Counted from the first letter of the stretch, positions 1-9,215 are shown. The stretch: DNA of 64,000 nt from Streptomyces flavofungini (GCF_030388665.1 NZ_CP128846.1:1798001-1862000); one strand, 5' to 3'. The notes: a model not told the origin generated them from the letters alone. Numbers and translations are program-made.

Positions 1-843
1 GGCCTGGAACTCCTGGAGTCGCACGGGTTCGGCTTCACCACCGAGCAGGTGGGCGGGCTGTGGCTGCGGCGCCTTCCGTACCTCCAGACGTTCACGGCGG
101 AGCGCGCCGCGTACCGCAATCTCGCCAACGGGCTCAAACCGCCGCTCACGGCCACCTACGACAATCCGTACCAGGAGTTCATCGGGGCGCTGATCCGCGC
201 CGACATCTTCGGCTGGACCTGCCCGGGCGACCCGCGCCGGGCCGCGTCCCTCGCCCGCAGGGACGCCGTGCTCTCCCACTCCGGCAACGGCGTGTACGCG
301 GCGATGTGGGCGGCGGCGCTGGTCGCGGCGGCGTTCACGGCGGCCGGGCCGCGGGACGCGCTCGACGCCGCGCTCACGGTGATCCCGGCGAGCAGCCGGT
401 TCGCGCGGACGGTACGCCGGGTGATGTCGCTGTACGAGGCGTCGCTGAGCTGGGAGGAGACCCTGGCGACGGTGGAGAGCGAGACGGCGGGGCTCGACTG
501 GATCCACGCCGTGCCGAACGCGGGTGTCCTCACGGCCGGGCTGCTGTACGGCGACGGGGACTTCACCCGCACGATCGCGCTGACCGTCCGGGGCGGCCTG
601 GACACCGACTCGAACGGCGCGACGGCGGGGTCCGTCGCCGGAGTGCTGTGCGGGGCCGCGGCCGTTCCCGCGCAGTGGCGCGATCCGCTGCGGGACCGGG
701 TGCGCAGCGCGGTGTTCGGCTACGACGGGGCGCGGATCAGTGAACTGGCCGAGCGGACGGCGCGGTTGGCGCGGCGGAGCGTGCGGGAGGCCGCGGCGGC
801 CGGGGAGTCGGCGGCGACGGAGCCCGCGGGCTCGCGGGAGTAG
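1..843 (+). CDS. ADP-ribosylglycohydrolase family protein (5' truncated)
   Basis: The reading frame is open from base 1, so the N-terminus lies outside the window. The C-terminal part carries the family signature near 595-640: a Gly-Gly-Leu-Asp-Thr-Asp-Ser-Asn-Gly-Ala stretch followed by Gly-Ser-Val-Ala-Gly, corresponding to the second Mg-binding DTD/NGA motif of ADP-ribosylglycohydrolases (DraG/ARH). Members hydrolyse ADP-ribose from proteins, or ADP-ribose-containing small molecules, in the cytosol. The gene ends with TAG at 841-843, 39 bases before the Trypco1 gene on the same strand, so co-transcription with the conflict operon is possible. The first metal-binding motif is not visible because the start is missing. 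The family call is firm; the substrate is not known. Confidence 0.88.
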   Translation, partial: GLELLESHGFGFTTEQVGGLWLRRLPYLQTFTAERAAYRNLANGLKPPLTATYDNPYQEFIGALIRADIFGWTCPGDPRRAASLARRDAVLSHSGNGVYAAMWAAALVAAAFTAAGPRDALDAALTVIPASSRFARTVRRVMSLYEASLSWEETLATVESETAGLDWIHAVPNAGVLTAGLLYGDGDFTRTIALTVRGGLDTDSNGATAGSVAGVLCGAAAVPAQWRDPLRDRVRSAVFGYDGARISELAERTARLARRSVREAAAAGESAATEPAGSRE

Positions 844-882
844 CGCGAAGTTCTGCCGCCGCCGGGCGGTGATCGGCACAAT

Positions 883-1344
883 GTGCTCATGCCCGAGTAC
901 CTTGAACTCGACCTTTCCGGCGCCGCGTTGCGGGTGCGCCTCGCCGACGTGGGCGAGGCGCCGCCGGCCGCCTCCGACGACGGCGCTCTGCCCGCCGAGT
1001 TCGGCGTGCCGGGCCCCGTGTCCAGCGGGGGCGGCGGCCGGGCCGCCGCGCTGGCCGCCGACACGCTGCGGGCGACGCTGCGGCCGCTCGGCCCGCTGCT
1101 CGACCAGGTGCACGCCTCGGTGTCCGGGGCGGAGCACCCGCCGGACGAGTTCGGCGTCGAGTTCGGCGTCGAGGTGGGCAAGGACCTCAAGCTCGGCATC
1201 GTCGGGGTGAAGGGGACGGCCACGATGACGGTGTCGGCGATGTGGCGGCGTACGGAGGAGACGGGGCGTACGGACGGGACGGGGCGTGCGGGCTCCGGGG
1301 AGCCTTCGGGTGGGGTGCCCGCGGGCGGCCGGGGCGAGGGCTGA
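883..1344 (+). CDS. Trypsin-co-occurring domain 1 (Trypco1 / CU044_2847-type) protein
   Basis: This is a 153-residue protein if read from GTG 883; ATG 889 is an equally good start and gives 151 residues. It has a beta-rich N-terminus (YLELDLSG...), a central helix (ALAADTLRATLRPLGPLLDQV) and the hallmark C-terminal block PDEFGVEFGVEVGKDLKLG followed by a Trp-Arg-Arg strand. That matches the Trypco1 domain described as accompanying trypsin-like proteases in vWA-MoxR-VMAP conflict systems. The last roughly 25 residues are a Gly/Arg-rich tail. It stops two bases before the GTG of the protease gene, so the two are almost certainly translationally coupled. Its biochemical role is unknown; the family is thought to act as an adaptor or regulator of the protease. 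Assignment is from motif memory, without a search. Confidence 0.75.
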   Translation: MLMPEYLELDLSGAALRVRLADVGEAPPAASDDGALPAEFGVPGPVSSGGGGRAAALAADTLRATLRPLGPLLDQVHASVSGAEHPPDEFGVEFGVEVGKDLKLGIVGVKGTATMTVSAMWRRTEETGRTDGTGRAGSGEPSGGVPAGGRGEG

Positions 1345-1346
1345 GC

Positions 1347-3668
1347 GTGACCGGGTGGCCGGGCGTGGCGGCGGGGGCGCCGCCGGTCGTCGCCGTGCTC
1401 GCGCGGGCGGACGAATCGGCTGTCGGAGCGGCCGCGCTGCTGTCCGCGCACCGGGTCCTGACCTGCGCGCACGTCGTCAACGAAGCGCTCGGTCTGGCGC
1501 CGTTGAGCGAGCAGCGGCCCGTCGCGGACGTGCTGCAGGTCGGATTCGAACGGCGGACGGTGCGGATCAAGGCGCAGATCGAGGTGTGGCTGCCGCCGCG
1601 CCGGGGCGGGGGCGCCGCGTGGCAGGGCGACCTGTGCGTGCTCGCGCTGAGCGAGCCCGCGCCGGCCGGGACGGCGCCGGTCGCCTGGACGGAGATGGCA
1701 CAGGGGCAGCGGCTGCGGGCCTGGCACGGCTGCGGAGATCCGATCACGTTCGCGGACGCCCGCCTGAAGCTGCTCGACGACCGCCTCGGCTACCTCGACG
1801 GGGAGTTGTCGGGCGCCCCGATCGGCCCCGGCTTCAGCGGTGGCCCGCTGTGGACGGAGGGCGGGACGGTCGCGGCGGGCCTCGTCGTGGGGCGGCTCGC
1901 GCACGGCGGCGACGCGGGCCACGGGCTGCACGCCGGACAGACGGTGCGGCGCACCTGGGCGCTGCCGTGGCAGGCGATCCGCGAGCAGCTGTACGCCGCC
2001 GGGGCCGACGACGTCGTCGACGCGTGCCGCGGCACGCGGGCGCCGGTGCCCGACGACCCGGTCGCCGCCGAACTCGTCGCCGTGCTCAGGTCGTTGCTCG
2101 GCGACCCCGCCGTACGCGCCGACCATGTCCGCAGGCTCGACTCCGAGCTGGGCCGCGCCACCGCGCACGGCGCGCCCGCCCCGGCCGTCGAGGCCCTCGC
2201 CGCCGACCTGCTCGCCACGCCGAGGGCGCTGCCCACGCTCAGCGAGTCCCTGGTGGCGGCCGGACCGTACGGCACGCGGCCCGAGCAGCTGACGCCGCTG
2301 CTCGCCCTCGGCCGGGCCGTCAGCGCGGCCGGGCTGCTCTCGACGTCCGAGTTCGCCTTCCTGGAGCGGGTGTTGGGCCAGGTCGTGGCGGCCGACGCGA
2401 CGCTTCCCGCACGGGCCGCGCGGGAGGCGCTGCGGTTCACGCCGCTGCCGCAGCCGCTGTGCGCCGCCCGGCTGCGCGGGCCCGATGTGGCGGCGGTGAT
2501 CGAGGAACTGGAGGGCTATCACGACCCGGTGCCGGTCTCGGGTTCGCCGCCCGTGCCGCCCCTCGTGCACTTCGTCGAGTTCGTCGCGGCGGCCGCCGAC
2601 AGGACTCCGGGTGACGCGCTGCGCCTCTGGAGCGAGCGGGTGTGCGCCCGGCTCGGCGTGCACGCGGCGGCCCGCGACCAGCGCCGCGCGGACGCCGCGC
2701 GCTGGGGGGCGGTGGCGTCCCGGTCCGAGCCGGTCGTGCGGCTCCTCGCGGAACTCGCGCAGGACGGCTCGCGGGAGCCGGAGCGCTACCGCTGCCGCCT
2801 GTGGCAGCGGCTCGCGGACGGCGGCATGCGCCGCGTGGAGACCGGTACGAGCGAGGCGACGCTGACGCCGCAGCAGGTCGGCGAGCTCATCAGGGAGGCC
2901 GCCGAGCTCTCCGCGCCGGCCGGTACGCCGCTCGCCGTGGACGTCGCCGTGGACCGCGCGGGCCTGCACCTGCCGGTCGACGAGTGGGACGCGGGCAGCC
3001 CCAACGAGTTCGTGCCGAGCCTGCCGCTCGGCGTCTGCTATCCGGTGACGCTGCGCTGCCCGGAGATGAGCCGCCGGGTGCCCCGGCGCGAGGCCGAGCA
3101 CCGGCGCCGCTGGGCCGACGGGCACGGCCGCGCCCTCGTCGTCGACGGCGCGCACGCCGACGCCCGGCAGGTCGCCGCGCTCCTGACGGCCGGTCACCAC
3201 GACGCCAACCAGGTCGTCCTGCACGCACCGCCCGCCCTGCGCGGCCGGCTCCTGGAGGTCTGCCTCGCGCTCGGCGTGCCGGTGGTGCTGTGGGACCGCG
3301 ACGCCCGCGGCGACGGCGACGCGGACCGCCTCGACCCGCTCACCCCCACGGGGCTGCTGCACCGGCTCCCCGACCGCGTACGCGAGTTCCGGGTGCAGGT
3401 CCTCGCCGCCACGACCACGGCGGCCGGTCCCTCCGGCAGACCGTCGCTCGTCTGGGAGGAACCGGCCGCGTGGCAGGACCCGACGGCAGGGGAGCCCGGC
3501 CCGTGGGAGGGGCCCCGGGCCCGGTTGACCGACCCCGACATCCTCGTGAGGGAAGGCCCCGGGTCCCGGCTCGCCGACCCCGGCCTCCCTCCGCGGCGGG
3601 GAGAGCACGGCCCCCTGCCGCGTACGACCCCGACCACCGACCCCGGCCGAGGAGCAGGCACCGCATGA
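1347..3668 (+). CDS. Trypsin-like serine protease fused to VMAP middle and C-terminal regions
   Basis: GTG 1347 is chosen because it follows the Trypco1 stop by two bases and directly precedes the protease fold; it gives 773 residues. Residues 1-230 form a chymotrypsin-fold protease with an intact triad: His42 (LTCAHVV), Asp95 (QGDLCVL) and Ser164 (GFSGGPLW). There is no signal peptide, so it acts in the cytosol. Residues 230-460 are helical, consistent with a VMAP middle region. Residues 460-770 resemble the VMAP C-terminal domain (RYRCRLWQRL..., LPVDEWDAGSPNEF, then a Rossmann-like NQVVLHAPPALRGRLLEVCLALGVPVVLW). The extreme C-terminus is low complexity. The gene overlaps the MoxR gene by ATGA. 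In described ternary systems VMAP links the vWA/MoxR switch to an effector; here the effector would be the protease itself. Confidence 0.85.
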   Translation: MTGWPGVAAGAPPVVAVLARADESAVGAAALLSAHRVLTCAHVVNEALGLAPLSEQRPVADVLQVGFERRTVRIKAQIEVWLPPRRGGGAAWQGDLCVLALSEPAPAGTAPVAWTEMAQGQRLRAWHGCGDPITFADARLKLLDDRLGYLDGELSGAPIGPGFSGGPLWTEGGTVAAGLVVGRLAHGGDAGHGLHAGQTVRRTWALPWQAIREQLYAAGADDVVDACRGTRAPVPDDPVAAELVAVLRSLLGDPAVRADHVRRLDSELGRATAHGAPAPAVEALAADLLATPRALPTLSESLVAAGPYGTRPEQLTPLLALGRAVSAAGLLSTSEFAFLERVLGQVVAADATLPARAAREALRFTPLPQPLCAARLRGPDVAAVIEELEGYHDPVPVSGSPPVPPLVHFVEFVAAAADRTPGDALRLWSERVCARLGVHAAARDQRRADAARWGAVASRSEPVVRLLAELAQDGSREPERYRCRLWQRLADGGMRRVETGTSEATLTPQQVGELIREAAELSAPAGTPLAVDVAVDRAGLHLPVDEWDAGSPNEFVPSLPLGVCYPVTLRCPEMSRRVPRREAEHRRRWADGHGRALVVDGAHADARQVAALLTAGHHDANQVVLHAPPALRGRLLEVCLALGVPVVLWDRDARGDGDADRLDPLTPTGLLHRLPDRVREFRVQVLAATTTAAGPSGRPSLVWEEPAAWQDPTAGEPGPWEGPRARLTDPDILVREGPGSRLADPGLPPRRGEHGPLPRTTPTTDPGRGAGTA

Positions 3669-4897
3669 CAGAGCACTGGGACCAGGAGCAGGCCGAGGCG
3701 ACCGGGGGCGCGGGGTGGTCCGAGGGCGGAGGGTCGTCCGGCGGCGCGGGGGCGCCCGGCGGCACGGGCCCGTCCGGGGACTGGCGGCTCTTCCGCGGTG
3801 ACGGGCGGACCCGCCGCGTGGACTTCCCCGAGGCGCCGCCGTGGCGCCGCTTCACCCCCGCGCCCGACGCCGGGGCGGGCGGCACCGGCGCCCGGACACA
3901 CCGCCCCTACCTCATCGGCCCCGACGAGTCAGACATCGTCAACGCCGCCCTGCTGCTGCGCCGCCCCCTGCTCGTCACCGGCCACCCCGGCACCGGCAAG
4001 TCCTCGCTCGCGCACGCCGTCGCGCACGAGCTGGGCCTCGGCCGCGTCCTGACCTGGCCGGTCAACAGCCGCTCCACGCTGCGCGACGCGCTCTACGGGT
4101 ACGACGCGATCGGGCGGCTGCGGGAGTCCAACCTGCGCAAGGAGCGGGAGGAGAGCTCCGGGGGTGCCCCGGCCGCGCCGACCGCGCCGTCCACGCCGGC
4201 CGCGCAGGGCACACCGGGCACACCGGGCGCGCTGAGCGCGCTGAGCGCGCCGGGCAAGTCCGGCCCACCTGCCCCATCCACCCCACCTACCCCGTCCAGC
4301 TCACCCGCCCCGACTGGCTCCCCCAGCACCGACATCGGCTCCTACGTCCGCCTCGGGCCCCTCGGCACCGCGCTCGTCCCGGGCGAGCGACCCCGCGTGC
4401 TGCTCGTCGACGAACTCGACAAGGGGGACGTGGACCTGCCGAACGACCTGCTCGCCGTCTTCGAGGAGGGCGAGTTCGAGATCCCGGAGCTGGCACGGCT
4501 GCCGGAGGAGGAGGCGCGGGTCGACGTGCTCACGGCGGATCCGCAGGTGCGGGCGGCCGTGCTGCGCGGCCGGGTGCGCTGCTCCCAGTTCCCGGTCGTC
4601 GTGATCACCAGCAACGGCGAGCGCGAGTTCCCGCCCGCCTTCCTGCGCCGCTGTGTCCGGCTCGACCTGGCCGAGCCGGACGAGCAGCGCCTCCGCGACA
4701 TCGTCGAGGCGCACCTGGGCGACGAGGCCCTGGAGGGCGTGGACGACCTGCTGCGGACCTTCCTCGCGCGGCGCGCCCCGGGCGAGTTGGCGACGGACCA
4801 GCTCCTGAACGCGGTGTTCCTGCGCAAGGGCGGCGTGGACCTGCCGCCCGGCGCCCTCCTGGACGCCGTACTGCACCGACTCGGCGGGGCGGTGTAG
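3665..4897 (+). CDS. MoxR-type AAA+ ATPase of a VMAP ternary system
   Basis: A 410-residue AAA+ ATPase starting at ATG 3665, which overlaps the upstream stop (ATGA). A disordered Gly/Ser-rich N-terminus of about 70 residues precedes the core: Walker A GHPGTGKSS near residues 106-114, Walker B VLLVDELDK near 245-253, sensor 1 VITSN, and an arginine-finger region FLRRCVRL. Between the Walker boxes, at about residues 163-219, sits an unusual Pro/Ala/Ser/Thr-rich insert with TPGTPGALSALSA-like repetition that is not part of the MoxR fold. MoxR proteins act as ATP-driven chaperones that remodel a partner through a vWA protein, and the next gene, 3 bases downstream, encodes that partner. An NTP-dependent switch controlling the protease is the likely job, by analogy to published VMAP systems. 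Confidence 0.9.
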   Translation: MTEHWDQEQAEATGGAGWSEGGGSSGGAGAPGGTGPSGDWRLFRGDGRTRRVDFPEAPPWRRFTPAPDAGAGGTGARTHRPYLIGPDESDIVNAALLLRRPLLVTGHPGTGKSSLAHAVAHELGLGRVLTWPVNSRSTLRDALYGYDAIGRLRESNLRKEREESSGGAPAAPTAPSTPAAQGTPGTPGALSALSAPGKSGPPAPSTPPTPSSSPAPTGSPSTDIGSYVRLGPLGTALVPGERPRVLLVDELDKGDVDLPNDLLAVFEEGEFEIPELARLPEEEARVDVLTADPQVRAAVLRGRVRCSQFPVVVITSNGEREFPPAFLRRCVRLDLAEPDEQRLRDIVEAHLGDEALEGVDDLLRTFLARRAPGELATDQLLNAVFLRKGGVDLPPGALLDAVLHRLGGAV

Positions 4898-4900
4898 CCG

Positions 4901-7900
4901 GTGGGGGCGGAGCCGCCGGAGGACGAGCGGGACCCCACGTGGGAGGACGGGGCCGTCCCCGTACCGGAGTCGCCGCCTCCGGACTGGCCGCCCGCTTCCT
5001 CCTGGAGCGAGCTGCGGGCGGGCGGGCAGCACCCTCCGCACGAACCGCGGGGCGCGGGCGACGACGCCGCGGCCCGGCCCTGGCTCCCCCCGGAGAGCAG
5101 GCCCTCCCAGGACATGACGGACGCCCTCCGGTCCCGGTACGCCCTCCAGTCCCGGTACGCCCGGCGGCCCGCGCCCCCGCAGCCCCTCCGCGACGTCCTC
5201 GCCACCCTCTCCGCCAGCGGCATCGCCCTCTCCCGCGAGGAGTTGCTCGACGCCCTGTGGCTGGCGGACCGGCTGCCCTCGGACGCGTCCGCGCCGTTGG
5301 CGCGGGCGACCGGGCTCACACCGCCGCTTTCGCCCCCGGACGACCTCGACGCCCCGATCACCGGCCCACCACCCGCCGAAGCCGTCACCGACGCCGACCC
5401 GTGGGGCGAGGGCCGGGCCTCCGGGAGCCCCACCGCGGCGGCACAGCCTCCCGGGTACACGCCGCCGACCCGACGGCCGCCATCCGGCGCGGTCGCCCGT
5501 GGTCTGCCCGCCCCCGACGCCCGGCCCGCGGCCCGCGGCGCCACACCGCTGCACGCCGGTGCCGTTGCGCCACGCGTCTCCCCACGCGCCTCCCGCGCCC
5601 TGCCCGTCCGCACCCCCGGCACCACGGGGTTGGGCGCGGGCCAGCTCCAACTCGGGCGGGCACTGCGGCCGTTGAAGCAGAGCCGACCGGACCCGCGCCG
5701 GTGGGAGCTCGACGAGGCCGCGAGCGCCGACTCGGCCGCCGAGAGCGGGCTCGCGGACGCCGTCCTGCGCCCCGGCCGCGCGCGCTGGCTCGACCTGGCG
5801 CTGCTCGTGGACGACGGCGTGTCCATGCTGCTGTGGCAGCGGCTCGCCGCGGAGACCCGCCAACTGCTCGAACGCAGCGGCGCGTTCCGTACGGTACGGG
5901 TGCTCGGCCTCGACACCCGCGGCGCCGCCGCGCCCCTGCTGGGCCGCGCCTACAGCCCCGGCACGGCCGTCCTGTCCCCCGCCACCGTCGCCGACCCCGG
6001 CGGCAACACCCTGGTCCTCGTCGTCAGCGACGGCGTCGGCGCGGCCTGGCGCGACGGCCGGATGCGGACAGCCCTCAAGCAGTGGGCGAGGTGCGGCCCG
6101 ACCGCCGTCCTGCACGCCCTGCCGGAGCACCTGTGGGACGGCTCCGGCCTGCGCGCCGAGCGCTGGCAGGTCACCACGCGGCGACGCGGCGCGCCCAACC
6201 TCACCTGGGACGTGGCCGATCCGGTGCTCCCGCCCGAACTCGCGTCGTTCGACGGCATCCCGGTGCCGGTGCTCGCGCCGGAGCCGGACGCGGTGGGGGC
6301 GTGGGCGACGCTGGTGGCGTCGCCGGGCACGAGCGCGGTGCTGCCGCTCCTGGCGGGGCCGGATCCGGGGGCGACGCCCGCGCTCCGCGCGCGCCCTTCC
6401 GCCGGGGATGCCGGGACCGTCGGGGCCGTGGGCGATGCCGGGCCCACCGGGGGTTCCGGGCCCACCGGAGCCGCCGGGGACGCCCAAGGCATCGCACATC
6501 CCGAATCCGCCGGGCGCGTCGAGCACACAGCGCACACCGAGCAGACCGGGTGGACCGGGCGGACCGGGCAGACCGAGCAGACCGGGCACACGGAAAGCTC
6601 CAACGCCGCCGCCCGAGCCGTCCTGCGCTTCCGTGCCGCCGCGTCCCCGCAGGCGTACCGCCTCGCCGCCCAACTGGCCGCGCTCGCGCCCCTTTCGGTG
6701 CCGGTGATGCGCCTGACGCAGGACGCGCTCGGCGCGGAGGTCACGACGGGGCACTTGGCGGAGGTCTTCCTCAGCGGGCTGATGCGCCGCACGGCGGACT
6801 CGGGCGGACTCGCGCCCCAGCACCGGACGTTCGACTTCACGGACGCGGCCCGCGGGCTGCTCCTGACCGCGGCCCCGGCACCGGACCTGGTACGGACGGG
6901 CCGGGCCGTGAGCCGACGCCTCGCCGAACTCGCGGGCCGTTCACCGGACTTCCCCTCCTGGATGGCGCATCCGGCGGGCACCGAGTGGGCCGACGCGGGG
7001 ACGCGGCCGTTCGGGTGGGTGGACGAGCGGCTGCTGCGGCGGCTGGGGGTGGGCGGGTACCGGCCGCCGCTGTCCGGTGGTGACGGCGGCGCACGGAAGG
7101 CACCCCGTGCGCCGTCCGCCGCGGCCCCTTGGACCTCCCCGGACCCCGAAGTGCCCGCGTACGTCGACGAGCCCGGGTCGGACTGGCGCTCACTGACGTC
7201 GGGGAACCCGCGTCGGGCGGGCCCCTGGCAGCTGTTCGCCCGGCATCTCACGGCGCGTACGACGAGCGGTCTTTTCCTCGGCCGGTTCCTCGGCACGGGC
7301 AGCGTCGCTTCGGTGCGGCTGACCAGGCCCGGATCGGTCGCGAGGGGGTCACTGCCCCGCCAGGTGGCGGCGCTGCGCTCCCTGAACGGCAGGCACGCCC
7401 CGCTCCTGACAGCGGTCGACCCGGCCGACGAGCCCGCGTGGTTCGCGACCGGGGTGATCTGGGACGGCGACCGTCCCGCGCCCGACCTGACGCGCCGCAC
7501 GAGCGCGTCGGGGCACTACGACGACCCTGTCGCGTTCGCCCGGCTCGGGCAGCAGTTGGCGGCCGCCCTCGCCGGGGCCCACGCGGCCGGGATCGCCCAC
7601 GGCGACCTCGCGGCGGCGCGGGTCCTGGTCGCGGACGGCGAGGTGTTCGTGACGGGATGGTGCGTGGAGGAGCACCCGGACGGGTTCGCGCACGACATCA
7701 GCCAGTTGGCCTCGGTGCTGGCGTCGGTGATGGGTGAGGGCCTGCCGCTCGCGTTCCACGACCTGCTACGGCTGTGCGGCAGCCCGCTGATGCACCAGAG
7801 GCCGTCGGCGGCCGACGTCGCAGACCGGTTCGAGGAGTTCGCCCGAACCCACGCCCGGGGAGCCGTATTCGGCGCCACCATCGGCCACACGGCTTCGGGC

Positions 7901-9190
7901 GCCGAACTCGTGCTCGACCTCGACCGGATGGGCCCGCACGGTGGTCTCGAGGGACACGGCGAGGACAGGATCGCGGTCCTGGACGCGCTCGTCCTCGGCA
8001 TCGCCGCCCACCGCTCCCCCGCCGATGTGCAGATCGTCCTGGTGGGCGACGACCCGACCCGGCTCCTGCGCCGACGGACGAGGAGCCTGCCCCACGTCGT
8101 GCTCACGTGCGACGCCGCGGGCACGGCCCGGGCACTGGGCATGGAGCTGAGGCGCCGCCAGGAGCTCGCCGACGAGGCACGGACCACGGGCACGCCGCTG
8201 CCCGCCCCGTCCCGCCTGGTCGTCGTCCTCGACCGCGACCACGACGAGGTGTCGGGCCTCCTGCCGGAGGGGCCACAGCCTGAACTCCGGGTACACATCG
8301 TGTCTCTGATGCGTCATCACACGCACGACGGCGCAGACTTCGTCATCGACTTCACCCACGGACGCCTGCTCCCCGGCCCGCCGTGTGACGGCGTCCTCCG
8401 GCACGCAGGCGAGGCCACCCCCTTCACCGTCCTGCCCGACCCGCCCCTGACTCCGTTCTCCGAGCCACCCCCGGCCACCACCCCCGTCGTCGATCCCACC
8501 CGCCAGGCCCAGCTCGTCGTGGAGCACCGCAACGCCGTGGCCGTCGGCCGCGCTGGCCGCCCCGAGCACGCGCTCGCGGACCTGCTGCGCGTCGCCGAGA
8601 GCCAGCGCCTGCTGCTCGGCCCCGACCATCCGGAAACCCTCGACAGCACCTACGAACTGGCGATCCTGTACACGATGTCGGGCCGTTACGACGATGCTCT
8701 CAGCCTCTGCGCGGACACCGCGGAGCGCCGGGCGCGCGCCCTCGGCCCGCGGGACGTCCACACTCTCGTCGCCCACCAGCAGTGCGCGTTCCTCCTCGGC
8801 CGCATCGGCCGTCACGGGGAGTCGTACTCCGCCTATCGCGCCGTCCTGTCGTCCTGGAACACCACCGTCGGCCCGTACCACCCCGGCACGCTCCTGTGCC
8901 GCCACAACCTGGCCGTCGCCCTGATCATGCTCGGCCGCCACCAGGAGGCGGCCGAGGAGGCCCGTGCCGCGTACGCCGGCCGCGCCCTCGTGCACGGCCC
9001 CGACCACCCCGACACCCTCGCCAGCGGCCACGAACTCGCCGTCGCCCTGCGGGGGGCGGGGCGCGACGCCGAGGCCTGCGCCGTGGCGGTGGACGTGCAC
9101 CTGGCGCGAGAGCACGTGCTCGGTCCCCAGCACCCGGACACCCTGGCCACCGGGGGCCTGCTCACGCCGCCGAAGCGCCCCGGCGGGTGA
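4901..9190 (+). CDS. Multidomain vWA protein (SAV_2336-like) with pseudokinase, FtsK/EccC-like and TPR regions
   Basis: A 1429-residue protein starting at GTG 4901, three bases after the MoxR stop. Residues about 97-127 are a helical SAV_2336-like N-terminal segment (LRDVLATLSASGIALSREEL), then a Pro/Ala-rich linker. A vWA-like fold lies near 295-520 (LALLVDDGVSML, TLVLVVSDGVG) with a degenerate MIDAS. A Gly/Thr-rich repeat covers about 490-565, then a helical region to 727. At 767-987 is a kinase-like region with HGDLAAARVLV where HRDxxxxN is expected and TGW in place of DFG, so it is probably a pseudokinase. Residues 990-1163 resemble EccC/FtsK (GPHGGLEGHGEDRIAVLDALVLG) but lack a Walker A lysine. 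Residues 1200-1427 are kinesin-light-chain-like TPRs with LGPDHPETL spacing. It probably senses or scaffolds the MoxR/protease pair. Confidence 0.82.
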   Translation: MGAEPPEDERDPTWEDGAVPVPESPPPDWPPASSWSELRAGGQHPPHEPRGAGDDAAARPWLPPESRPSQDMTDALRSRYALQSRYARRPAPPQPLRDVLATLSASGIALSREELLDALWLADRLPSDASAPLARATGLTPPLSPPDDLDAPITGPPPAEAVTDADPWGEGRASGSPTAAAQPPGYTPPTRRPPSGAVARGLPAPDARPAARGATPLHAGAVAPRVSPRASRALPVRTPGTTGLGAGQLQLGRALRPLKQSRPDPRRWELDEAASADSAAESGLADAVLRPGRARWLDLALLVDDGVSMLLWQRLAAETRQLLERSGAFRTVRVLGLDTRGAAAPLLGRAYSPGTAVLSPATVADPGGNTLVLVVSDGVGAAWRDGRMRTALKQWARCGPTAVLHALPEHLWDGSGLRAERWQVTTRRRGAPNLTWDVADPVLPPELASFDGIPVPVLAPEPDAVGAWATLVASPGTSAVLPLLAGPDPGATPALRARPSAGDAGTVGAVGDAGPTGGSGPTGAAGDAQGIAHPESAGRVEHTAHTEQTGWTGRTGQTEQTGHTESSNAAARAVLRFRAAASPQAYRLAAQLAALAPLSVPVMRLTQDALGAEVTTGHLAEVFLSGLMRRTADSGGLAPQHRTFDFTDAARGLLLTAAPAPDLVRTGRAVSRRLAELAGRSPDFPSWMAHPAGTEWADAGTRPFGWVDERLLRRLGVGGYRPPLSGGDGGARKAPRAPSAAAPWTSPDPEVPAYVDEPGSDWRSLTSGNPRRAGPWQLFARHLTARTTSGLFLGRFLGTGSVASVRLTRPGSVARGSLPRQVAALRSLNGRHAPLLTAVDPADEPAWFATGVIWDGDRPAPDLTRRTSASGHYDDPVAFARLGQQLAAALAGAHAAGIAHGDLAAARVLVADGEVFVTGWCVEEHPDGFAHDISQLASVLASVMGEGLPLAFHDLLRLCGSPLMHQRPSAADVADRFEEFARTHARGAVFGATIGHTASGAELVLDLDRMGPHGGLEGHGEDRIAVLDALVLGIAAHRSPADVQIVLVGDDPTRLLRRRTRSLPHVVLTCDAAGTARALGMELRRRQELADEARTTGTPLPAPSRLVVVLDRDHDEVSGLLPEGPQPELRVHIVSLMRHHTHDGADFVIDFTHGRLLPGPPCDGVLRHAGEATPFTVLPDPPLTPFSEPPPATTPVVDPTRQAQLVVEHRNAVAVGRAGRPEHALADLLRVAESQRLLLGPDHPETLDSTYELAILYTMSGRYDDALSLCADTAERRARALGPRDVHTLVAHQQCAFLLGRIGRHGESYSAYRAVLSSWNTTVGPYHPGTLLCRHNLAVALIMLGRHQEAAEEARAAYAGRALVHGPDHPDTLASGHELAVALRGAGRDAEACAVAVDVHLAREHVLGPQHPDTLATGGLLTPPKRPGG

Positions 9191-9215
9191 TCGACCTGGC
9201 GCTACGCTTCCCGGT

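Noticed and set aside
720..3608. A 962-codon open frame on the - strand opposite the protease gene
   Set aside because: Arg/Pro/Gly-rich shadow with no motif; the + strand encodes the Trypco1 and trypsin-VMAP proteins.
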